DNA of 64,000 nucleotides from Ancylostoma caninum. Its lineage: Eukaryota; Nematoda; Chromadorea; Rhabditida; Ancylostomatidae. Each line of letters begins with the position of its first letter. Position 1 is the first letter of the stretch. The DNA lies in NCBI GenBank assembly GCA_037903475.1, contig JBAJFG010000451.1:620001-684000 (forward strand), written 5' to 3'. Below the pieces are notes generated by a model, which worked only from the letters and a program-made list of their open reading frames with translations, was not told the origin of the DNA and did no database searches. Below, in pieces: positions 24,901 to 36,900 of the stretch. The translations under genes and the position numbers were made by a program.

Positions 24901-27900
24901 CAGGCTAGGAAACCAACTTTTGCCGTCTGCGTCTCTTAGCTCTATGTAGTTAGTACGATAACCAATCAGGCTAGCCATCCCTGGTTTGCTTGGTTATCAT
25001 TTCATGAATCCCAGCCCTGAAGGAGTAAGTAGGGTTGAAAGGGGTATGAGGTGTGGCAGAGGTGTCCATTGAGGAACAAAGACTTAGTAAAAGAATGAAA
25101 TTTGAAGAGAGATTAGTGAAACTGGCATCAGCAAGAACTTTAGCTGGTAGGCCACGGATGTCCTCAAGACCCCTCCTTCTCTGCAAAATTTGACAGTTTT
25201 AGAGGGTCTGCGTAAAAAAGAACCAGGTTAACCAAAAGAACCAAAAAAGAACTTTTAAATTCTAATTAAACTTCGCACTAAAGACCGCTGGTAACGTGGA
25301 ATGAACAAATAAGGCCAGGATTCCTTCTCAAATTTTGGTAACTCTTCCAGGAAGGAGCCGTGCAATTGTTGAGCACGAACTTTAGGTAGAACCATTCTTT
25401 ATCATGACCTCTTGCTCTTGCACTGAATTCCGAGAACGGGAACAACGAACCAAGGAACGGACATCAAAGCCAACCTCAACAGAAGCTAACTAGTTGAAGA
25501 GTATTTCCCATAAGGTTTGGCAGAATTGACAATGTACCTATTCCAATCGTAGTCGAAAACCCAAGGTTACGCTAAAATATCGATGACGAAAGTCTTCATA
25601 GGTACTGCCATTAAGAAAACACTGATCATCTGTGGGTTTAGTATACTACTTCAAAATTCATTCGCCAATACTTATCCATCGTCGCTTTTGAGATCGACTG
25701 TACATATTACCAGCATCCATCTCACTGTATAAATGATTTTTTTATTCTACAGGAGAATATCAATCAGAGAATATGAATAAACCGTGAAATGTGTAGCCTT
25801 TCTTGAGAAAAATTAAGCACCGGCAACAATTACTTGCCATTCAGGGAAAGTTCATTAGCGGTTAAGCGGTACAAGTACAGTCTAGAGTGAACTGCATTCG
25901 CGACTTATTACGTGTCACCTTAAGAAGGACAATAAATCAGATTATTTGAACCAGAATCAATAGTAGTAGTAGCTAAGTACGTAGACAGCCGGTTTTTTCT
26001 GATGGAATGAGAGCTTAAAAGTCTTCATTACTTTCAAGAATGCTTCCTTACTGGTTATGGATATTAATATCCATTTATGGCTATAAAAACGCAGTAACTG
26101 CAGGACAGCTCGAGAAAAAACCGAAGAATTTCGCACTTATTCAGCAAAAAAATTTAACGAGGCTGACTCTTACTTGTTTTGCTTCTTAGAGCGTTCCTTG
26201 ACAAGAATGTATAGTTAAGATTAAAAAAAAAGAATGTGTTAAAATTTTGCAAGTCTCACCCCTCGTGCGGGTCATTAGTTCCCTTATTTCCTCTGTCAGG
26301 CGACTAATAGTACCGACTAATATCCATTAAAGCCACTGTTGATCGGGAAAGGAACTCTACGGCGGCCTTACCTTTGTCGCCTTCTGCAGAGGTCCGCGTG
26401 GGAGCGCTCCATTGTGAATAGCCGGGCGGCGGCGAAAATAAGACGACGTAAGGCGGTTTTTCGAGCCGGGGCCGGCGGCTATTCGCCGTACGATAGCCGG
26501 GCAAAGCCGCCCGAGGGTCAATCCAGGAATTTCACGAACTCGCCGGCGAGTGTTTTCGCCGAAAATACGAGTTGGTTATGTGAGAATGCTGCTCATATCG
26601 ATTGCTAGCCAGCTACTACACCTTCATCGTAGGCGTCGACGTCGCCACCGCCGCGTCGTGCGCCGCCGACGCGCGGCTCTCGTCGTCGGCTCATCGTCAT
26701 CTGATCCTTATCGTTACTGGATGACACCAGTCTGATTTGGGATCCCCCGTCGGCTGGCGCTGGACTCACGCTGCTGAGATGTAATTATCCTAGGTCCAGC
26801 GCTCATGACTTTAATCCAGAAAGTTTGCAGTTTTCTTTACAAATCATTGAAAATTTTATTTCCGCACAAGTGAGGATTTTTTTAATGTTTTTGCATGCGC
26901 TTCCGCATTCTCTGCCCAAACAAGCCGAATTCATTGAGGCCTTTGTTTGGGCCTCGAACAAAGGCCTATTTAGACCACAAACAAAGGGCCTAGGCACGTT
27001 TTTTAAATGAAGTATCCCGTTGGGGTTTTAAGCATAATTAATTCATGTATTTTTTCCGGAAGATGTTTTTTCAATCGGAAAACTCTCACAATTGTTTTCT
27101 TGCCGCAAATTGTTGAAATACACAAAATAGTTTTTCATATGAACCCTAATGCGCTAGAAATTTTTTTTTCGGATCAGTTTTTCCGGGACGAGTTTCCCTG
27201 TATATTTTCTGGACGAACTGCTCGCACATATGTTAGTGGACGATTTCTGTACTCCTATATACGGTCTCTATTGACTTTTCGCACCCAGAAAAACTCTGTA
27301 ACTACTGGATTTTTTTCTACGAGTTTTCCTACAACTAGCGCCCCTTCGGGACGCTAGAAAGTGGGGTGGGGCTGCCACTTGAGGTATGTGGCAAAAGCTT
27401 CACACGTGCGAAATGCTTAAAAAATTAGCAAATAAGCAAAACTAATCATTAACTGGGCTCAAATACAAAATCCTTCTTATGAGTTGCGTATATTCTACGG
27501 ACCTGGCCGCCTCGTCAGGCCTCGAGTCTTCTCGCGATCCTAGCCTTGCTTGCAAATTCTTAATCACGCACCTAGATGTAAAGCTAATTTGCGATGCAAT
27601 GGTATGACCTACTCTTTTTGTCACATTTCTTACATGCCTTTGGACCCGTTATGAACAGTCACTCCCAACTCAGCACAGGCACATCTTTCACATGGCTTTA
27701 GTGCTTGTGAACAATAAAGTGTAACCAATGCCGTGGCGAATAATCAGATGAAATGATTTATGCTTCACATTGCTGAGATAGTCCAACTGATGAGCTTCTG
27801 CTTCAATATACAGGGAGGAAGAAGAGGTGGTCGACTGCATCTTGATGTTTTCTCCAATATTGGGCCATTCTCCATCCGTGGATCCGTATGCTGGCGTTCT

Positions 27901-30900
27901 CCCCACTAATGGGGATCATGCGGACTCACTCTCTATCCGTGAACTCGTATCCAGGCGCTTTCCTCACTTTTGGGTCAGGGAAGACCCATTCTCCATTCAC
28001 GGATCTGCATCCTCCCACTATTGGGCCAGGGCAGACCCAATCCATCGGTGGGACCCATGTCCCAGCGCTTTCTCCATTATTGGGCCCCCTGCGGACTCAT
28101 TCCACATTGATGTACCCGTATCCTGATGTTTTCCCCACTCTTCGGCCACGGCTGACCCTTTCTCCATCGATGGATCCATACTCTGCCGTTTTCCCACTGT
28201 TGTGTCACGGCGGACCCAATCCCCATCCATGGACTCGTTTCCTGGAATTTCTCCACTGATGGGCTCCTGCGGACCCAGTCTCCATCGATGGACCCGTACC
28301 CTGCCGTTTTCTCTACTGTTGGGCCACCGTTTCTCGATCGGTGGACACCCATCCTGATTTTGTTCTGAACTACGGGGCCCCGGCACATCAGTCCGTCATC
28401 AGTGCACCCGCACCCTTTGTAAATCTTGAGAAAAAAATGGAAGAAAGTTAGGAAATACTTAAAAAGTTTGATCAATTGCACAACTGGTTCCAAAAAAATG
28501 TCACAACAGCTTATAATGACGTGTTCTTCGTTCGTTCATCCTATGTATTTGATTGTACTGCCCTTCTTAAAAACAGACGAATCCTCAAGCTGCACAATCC
28601 CCACCGGACCTCGATAGTAAGAGGTGCATCCCACATAGCGAAACCGAGTGAATCCTATCGCTACGGCTCCACTCATCCTTTCGAAGTGATTCACGTCCAG
28701 CATTCCAAGATTGAGTGCAGTTATGGACAAAGCTCCAGCAGAGGGGCGACTCTGCTCCGTACATTGCTGCTACGCATAGTCAAATCTTTGTAAACACTGT
28801 CTCGCCTTGAGGGCTCGAGACCGCTAGCCGCTAGTCCCGCCGCGAAATCCCGAATGCACCGACTTCCACTACATCTATGTGCGTATGACGAAACATCGGC
28901 CGAATGCCCCGTCAGCTGCGCATCCTCGCGAACCGCAGTCTATAATTGAGCCTCACGGCTAAAGCATGCAGTCACGTGCTATCCCTTCTACGCCTGCGCT
29001 CTAGAAAATTTTGTTGCACTACCATGATTTATATAAGAGGATTTCTGCGGGACGAGTTTCTTCTATTTATTTTTCTAGACGGGTTCATACTACTTCACCT
29101 GCTGCCATATATAACTCCAATGCATACATGATCTTTATGATTTTCTTGTTTGAGTTTCTATTTGATTTCCTCTCGGAACTACCGATAGTCGCTCGGAAAA
29201 CTCGTCCAATTTGATTACTTTGCTGTTTTCTCCAAAATTTTGCAGTGAACCATTGAGTCCCATAGAAAGCAAGTGAGTAGTACCAAGTGTTATTCATATG
29301 CTGTATAATCACTTGAAAACTAGTAAATTTGTACTAATTGCTGTTTGTAAATTGACAGAAACCTATCCGCTTTTCGTCTCATTTGTGATAGTTGCCGTGT
29401 AAGCGTGCCCTCCATCGACGGTCAACCTTCTACATTCCAAGAAATTCCTTGAATTCCCAGTCTCAGCCTATTCCACATGTCATTTACATGCTCCGATGTC
29501 CTTCTGCGATTGTTTGCTGAAATCTGAGAATTTAATCGTTCTCGCTTGCTCTGCGACGTATTTATTGCCGGTTTCCTTTGGTAATTGAACCCTTGTGTCT
29601 GGATTGGTGTTGGAACGCTTGATACAAATTACGTTTCACCAGAAATTCAGGAAAAAGGTAATTTTCCAGGAGACACACGTTTTCTTCTGCTGCAGTCAAT
29701 TTTCCATTGCACTTTTCGCGTTTTCTGCTCATCTCGCAGCTAATCTCACGATGAATTTCCTAGCTACGGCTGCGGTTCCTTTTTTCTCGAGCGGATTAGC
29801 TTCTCTGTACTACCTCTACACCGCCGCTTGTTGACATCCACAGCTTCTGGGGATAAGCGCAGCTTAGCTGCATCTTTTGCAGCCGGAGGAGCAGCGAGCT
29901 TTTATGCATAGTGAACTACCGGGTTTTATCTGTTCCATATCCTAGGAAGGACTTAATTGGAAAATTTGTGGAATCTGAAGGTTTGACTTCTTTCTCTGGG
30001 AATTCTACGGCGCAGAAGTTTGTAGCGTGAGAATGAAAAGAAAAGAATATCACCAATATATAGTAGGGGAATTATTGTACAGTAACATATATTGATTTTA
30101 TTTATACATGGTTCAGTTGCTGTGTACGGAGCATCTTGAGTGCATTCAATCAATAAATATAAATGTGCAGGATTTTGTAATACTTCAATATGTTGTTATC
30201 ATATTATTACCATTAAAATAAGTATAAGGAATATATAGAATATACTATCAGTGTTTATTATTAAATTAGAACTGGCGCTACTACAAAAATATAACAGCAT
30301 ATTAGTATACATACTATATATTACATTATTAGATTGCACACCACCTAGCCCACCTAGTGGAGGAAAAATGAGTGAATACGGAAACGAACTTATAGTAGGG
30401 TTGATTTGTAGCAATGTACTACACAATAGTCCATCAGTATATGTGAAGTAGTTTATATGTAGTACTTAAATATTCAAACATAGATCAATAGTAGCATCAG
30501 TCTTGACTTAATAAAAATAATATAGAATAATAGTGCATATATTTAAAAGTAGTATGCGCCAGTAAATGAATGAATATTACTGAAACATATAGTAGAGATA
30601 CTACAATACCGCTCATAATTTTTACGAAAATTAACGGATGGCGACGGAATAATCGTAACAAACCGCCGCAGTACTGTAACTCCTTTGCAAATGAACTCTT
30701 CTAAATCTGAGCACATTTTCGGATTCCTCATCGAAATTAGAATTGAACAGTATATAAAATTACTTGAACTTTGACTTCAAAACTTTTGTTATTCCAAAAA
30801 TTTGAAAACTTTTCAAAATTTCACAATCAGGTCAAAATCTGAAAAAAAAACCTTAAAAACCGGGAAAATGCTCGAGGAATGAGGCTTCTGAACACGATCA

Positions 30901-33900
30901 TTGGATTTCGCTCAATTCTCGGTTTTTAACGTTTTTTTTTTTGAGATTTTGACCTGATTGCTGAAATTTTGAAAAATGTTCAAATTTTTGAAAAAGTAAA
31001 CGTTTTGAAGTCAAAGTCCAAGTAAGTAATTAAGTTATAGTAGTGTACTATACAATAGTCCTTCGACATATAGTAGTGTTTTGATGCTTTCAAGGTTTAG
31101 CGCTTGTTTCGCGCTATTTTTCTTTTCAGTATGAGCCACAGTTTAGCATGTATTAATAACATGTAATAGTTAGTAGTAGTGCCGGTGTTTGAAAGGTTTT
31201 GATAGTTTTTCGGAAAACAGGTCTATTCTCTTCTTTTTTCTTCTTAATATTCCCTAGAAACAGCTGAAAACCCTCGAACCAATTGGCTTTACTTGTCATG
31301 ACAAGGTCAACATCTTACACACAACATAATCAAATTTTTTCGAATTACACGTCCACGCCAATTACTATACAAAGACGTGCGTCACATCAATGAGTTGTCC
31401 TAGGAGTGCATCATGTAGTGCCTTGGTTGACTTGATGACGGGTTTGGTCACTTATACATGGTTGTAAGGTCGTGTGCTTTAGGTCAGCAGTCCTCTCTCT
31501 AATTTACGTAGCTATTGACTCAGGCACAATCTTCGATGCTTCTACACTAAACACAAAAGCGATTAGAAGCAGGGGTATGCTTTGGAACGTAATGGTTTAA
31601 TGGTTTAACGAGTAAAGGCCACTTTCTAGTGAAATAACGGATTAACGAGTTGACAAGATTTTGAGTCTTCGTCGCTTACGGTAGCAGTTCATACTTACAG
31701 CTGATGTCAAAACCGCCTACAGCCTAATTCTTACAATTTGCTGTAATATTCCGCCATTGTTACTTATAAATTGCAGTAATTCTATTGTTTTAATTATACA
31801 CCTGGGACTATAGCGCATCAAATTTTATCACATATTTCAGTAAAAATTGGGACGCTAATAAATTGTTAATATGAATAGCAATATAGTGCTGAGAGCGCAG
31901 GTGCTAATGATGCAGCAATCATTATATAAATGCTCCCCATTGTAAATGAATGTCCTTCTTTCAGCTTTCATTTCGTTTTATTTCGCGTCACAACCTCTGA
32001 TGTGAAGAGAGGAAGCCTTTGGAATCGTTAGAATCAGTCTGAGTTTGAATAGATGATTATTTTTAGACTATTTCTTCATAGCTTCTGTTGAAGGCTGATC
32101 ACTGAAATGAGCTGATTTTGCACTGATTAGTGAGGGAGAACAGATGGAAAGACTGTAGTACTCTGTGCAAACTCTTATAGTATACATTACTTATTCTTAA
32201 TTGTAGCACTCCTCCATCCCTGCCTGCTAGTAATGGCACAAATGTCGCAGTTTCGTAAGTGGCCCGCCGCAAACCATTGTATCCCACGCACTTCATTCAG
32301 TTTCAGTGCAGTTTTTATGAATCACCAACGAAAGGTTCTAGGATTTTTCCAAGACCTATGAATAGTGCATTAGTTTCGAAATATTGTATAATAATAAGAA
32401 ATTCATGAAAAGATTCTTGAGCGGGAAAAATTCTCACGTCCTGGATTGGGCGTCAATTGAAATATGGGGAAGACTTCAACAAATTGCAAAATGAATTAGC
32501 AAAGCATACGTAAGCTGCGGAAATTTTGCGCTACCTGAAAAAAATCTTCCTTTCCTGTAACGGATTTGGCGTGAATTTGGCGTAAATTGTACGTAGAGTG
32601 CTAGGGATGAGCAAAGTTTTTTTAGGAAATTTATAAAATCGGTACGCCTATCAAAGATTGGAAACGTCGACTTTGAGAATTAATCCTCACAGAGTATCTC
32701 GGAAATTTGTACAGATTAGTTTCAATTTGGCAGTCCTTACCCATTTCTAGTTCCAATACTACTCAAATCCTTGAATCCTCTTATATAAATCATGGTAGTG
32801 CAACAAAATCTTCTAGAGCGCAGGCGTACGGGGAATAGCACGTGATCGCATGATTTAGTCGTGAGGCTCGATTATAGACTGTGGCTCGCGAGGATGCGCA
32901 GCTAATGGGGCATTCGGCCGATGTTTCGTCATAGGTGCATAGACGTGGTGGAAGTCGGGTGCATTCGGGATTTCGCGGTGGGACCACCTGGCGGTCTCGA
33001 GCCCTCCGGGCGAGACAGTGTTTACAACGATTTGACTATGCATAGCAGCAATGTACGGAGCAGAGTAGCCCCTCTGATGGAGCTTTGTCAGCAAGCGCAC
33101 TCAATCTTGGAACGCTGAACGTGAATCACTTCGAAAGGATGAGTGGAAGCCGTAGCGATAGGATTCACTCGGTTTCCTTATGTAGGATGTGCTCTTTGCG
33201 CACCTCTCATTATTGAGGTCCCATGGGGATTATGCAGCTTGAGGATCCGTCTGTTTTTAGGAAGGGCAGTACAATCAAATACACAGGATGAACGAACGAA
33301 GAACACGTCATTATAAGCTGTTGTGACATTCTTTAGAACCAGTTTTGCAATTGATCAAACTTTCTAAATATTTCCTAACTTTCTTCCATTTTTTTCAAGA
33401 TTTACAGAGAGTGCGGGTGCACTGATGACGGACTGATGTGCCGGAGCAACGTGTTCACAAAAACATCAGGATGGGTGTCCACCGATCGAGAAAGGTGGCC
33501 CGATAGTGGAGAAAACGGCAGGATAAGGGTCCATCGATGGAGACTGGGTCCGCAGGAGCCCATCAATGGGGAAATGCCAGGGAAGGAGTCCACAGATGGG
33601 GATTGGGTCCGCCGTGGCCCAGTATTGGGGAAAGCGCAGGGACACGGGTCCCACCGATGGATTGGATCTGGCCTGGCCCAATAGTGGGACGAACGCCAGG
33701 ATAAAGATCCATGAATGGAGAATGGGTCCTTCCTGGCCCAAAAGTGGGGAAAGCGCCTGGATACGGGTGCACGGATAGAGAGTGAGTCCGCATGCTTCCC
33801 TTTAGTCGGGAAAACGCCAGCATACGTGTCCACGGATGGAGAAGGGATTCGCATGGTTCCCATTAGGGGGGAAAACATCGAGATGCACGTCTACCGGTGG

Positions 33901-36900
33901 AGTAGGGGCACGCTACGCACTCATTTGTGTCTCAGTCGACCCCCCTCTTCTTCCTTCCTGTACATTGGAGCAGAAGCTCATCAGTTGGACTATTTGAGCA
34001 ACGTGAAGCTTGAACCATTTCAGGTGATTATTCGCACGGCATTAGTTACACTGTGTTGTTCACAAGTACTAAAGCCATGTGAAAAATACTCCTGCTCAGA
34101 GTTGAAAGTGGCCGCTCATAACGGGTCCATAGACATGTAAGAAATGTGACAAAGAAGTAGGTATGATCATTGCAAGCCCGTAGAATATACGCAACTCATA
34201 ACAAGGATTTTGTATTTGAGCTCAGTTAATGATTAGTTCTGCTTATTTGCTAATTTTCTAACCATTTCGCACGTGTGGTGCTTTTGCACATACCTCAAGT
34301 GGCTGCCCCACCTCACTTTCTAGCGTCCCGAAGGGGCGCTAGAAAGTGATATTATTAAGCGTTCACAGAACACCATATTTCTCTGCAAAATTCTCATTGC
34401 TCGAATTCATGATAATTTGATGAGAATGCTTGGATTATCTCCAGGTAACAGTGACTATCCACCTTTTCCAATCTCAAAGTCATCTAATTCTACAGTCACT
34501 CTCCTAATCAATGCCTATAAGCAGCGCTTATGCTCAGCTCTGTTATTACCGTGCAGGAAAAGAAAAGATTTACCCAAAAAAGGATCCAAGTACTCGAAAT
34601 TTGAAAAGAACTCAGTTTGTCATGTTTTGATGTTGTTTTGATGCTGTGTTTTGTTTTGTAGAAGAAACGCTCATTTGAAAAAAGTAATGGAAACGGAGTA
34701 AGCTAAAGCTTCTCAGACTTGTGTATTACTTCACTACTACCATTATTGCGGCCAATTGTTGGACACGTTTAGGCTTGGAAAACCTCCCACAAATGCCATA
34801 AATAGTGTTTCAACAGATTCTTTGGAATCTTTATCAAAAAATGTTACGTCACTTCTTCCTGTTCCAAAATAATTTTTCTATGCATTTATCGCTAGAACAT
34901 CCGTGCCAGCATTAATGATGTGCTCCGCGCTCAGCCGTTGAGTCCTTCGTGGGCCGCGTTTTTTGTCTTTCCTGGATTCCTCGTTTCCATGAAAACCTCC
35001 TCCTTCGATGCGTTTCATCTCACTGATGAGGTTGCCCGCATTACTAGTTCGTCCTCTCCTTTTTGTGCTAGTTTGCCTTGCTGTCAACGTCCTATTGGCT
35101 TGTCCAAGCGCAGATAGCTGAATACTTGACGTTTTGATCTAGCTTCGTTGATGTTACAGCCATTCTGGTCTGGAGTTCCTCGCGATTTACGTTTCTGCAG
35201 GAGAAAATTTAGCTACCGGATGGATTTTGGATCAATAGTTCCTAGAAAATTCTGCGTTTCCCTAGTTCTCGGCTCACATTTATAGTTAGCAGAGCCCGTA
35301 TTCTATAATAAATCAAACAAATGTATGACGAAACATTTATTTTTTCAGGATAGCGCCTTCACACTTTCTCTAATTTCTCGGAAGTGGCAAAGGGAATAAA
35401 CCGGCGGTATACTTCCATATTTTTCGTGCAAAAGTTCCGGGCAGTAGGTGCTACTCCATCGTTTAACGTCGTTTTGTTCCTTGCAGTTGCGATATCCTGT
35501 AAAGGTTTTTAAGGATATTGGCAGCCTGGAACATCTGCATCCTACGCCACTTTTGGCTAGGATCCACGTCATGGCGCTGTCATGGTTTTGGTGTAAAACC
35601 AATGCTATGTGCTGTGAGCCAATTCGCGAACCGGATGATCAACAGTGGAAACAGCCCATAGCATTAGTGATGAGTCTGTGAAGTGTATCTTCTCCAGAAT
35701 GCCTGGGGATCGTAGGTCCTCAATCATTCTAAGCGAAGTTGGAAGCTAGGAAATTGCTGCAAACTTGATGCGCTCCATTGTCTGAAGTAATCATGGAAGA
35801 ACTTTTAAATATAAGGCCAAAACAGGCGGACCTGTGCCGACTGCTGCAGCGGCGGGGTAACTTATACCGGCATCTTACAGTGTCAGCTGTGTGAAAAGTT
35901 GGCCATTTAAGCTTCAATTTTTAACTCAGCCTATATACTCCCTGCACAATGTAGACATTTCAAACTTCCATGGCTTTACATCCGCTGCAAATCTTTTGAT
36001 GAAGAGACCCAAAGACTGCCCCGGAACTTTTGCACGCACCTAATATTAAATTAATATACATATGTTTTCGCGTAAATGGCCTTTTTATTAATGAGTACTT
36101 GACAGAATTCGTAGAGAGGGAGAAGAGACAGGGAGAAGTTTCCGTGTTCGTGAGCCTGGGTAAGCAAAGAACCCACGAGATAGGTTCTCAGGCTATCCTC
36201 AATTTTCATAGAACGCTACTTTTTTCCGGAAAACTCGTCCACTCATGGCTGGATTCCTGAACGTTCCCGGAAGGATAGTGATTCATCACTGCCTGAGATG
36301 AGTAGCTCGCTATTTTTTTTTCGAAGAAATCTCGTCCGCCTCAGAAAAACGAGTAGATCAGTTCGAAGATTAGCGTTGCGAGATGTATATTGCGTTAACC
36401 TGTATTGCAAACCTGAAAACAAGGCCGTGCCGCACCACCTACGCGACGCGGCAGACCAGCTGGGCGTTGTGGTTCTCTGGAGTGATCAGGATTGCTGCTA
36501 GTTCAATACACAGACATATACGAACTTAAGGTTGGAGAAACAAGCAGAGCAGCCGTGCCGATCACCCTCGAGGATCATGAGCTCCAACTGGTCCGCCGCG
36601 TCGCATAGGCGGTGCGGCGCGGCTTCACATTCAGGCCTACAGTAACAACTGACGCCCCTGAACGTTATATTTTGTTCAAAAAGTTCATTCATTCTGTGGA
36701 AACGAAAGATGTTTTGTATGTTTCCGCGAAAATTCACTAAGACGTGGAAAAAGCATGGAAATTTAGGTGAATGACCACGGTTGGGGACCACATTAAACGA
36801 AATCACGTTTCATCTATGAACTTGTAATTTCATTTTTCCTCTTTTCAAGCTTTTCTTCGTGTCACTTCTTTCAGAAGCGAATTCCTGGATTTGTATGAGG

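Larger units (their letters stand above)
27335..34342. mobile_element. 7 kb foldback-like structure with 1.6-1.7 kb inverted arms
   Basis: The left arm (27335-29043) and right arm (32774-34342) are reverse complements over nearly their whole length. Outer ends carry CTAGCGCCCCTTCGGGACGC and its inverse. Inner ends carry CCATGATTTATATAAGAGG and its inverse. Each arm contains an array of about 59-bp tandem units, and different copy numbers account for the difference in arm length. The 3.7 kb centre has no recognisable protein. Long inverted arms with internal tandem repeats resemble FB/Galileo-type foldback elements, but no transposase or target duplication was found. A segmental inverted duplication is the alternative. 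Confidence 0.75.

Noticed and set aside
33402..33878. 158-codon minus-strand ORF and its neighbours
   Set aside because: It is a by-product of the ~59-bp tandem repeats, and similar ORFs occur on both strands.
27335..34342. Helitron interpretation of the inverted structure
   Set aside because: The terminal hairpin recalls Helitron 3' ends, but Helitrons lack long terminal inverted repeats and no Rep/helicase sequence is present.
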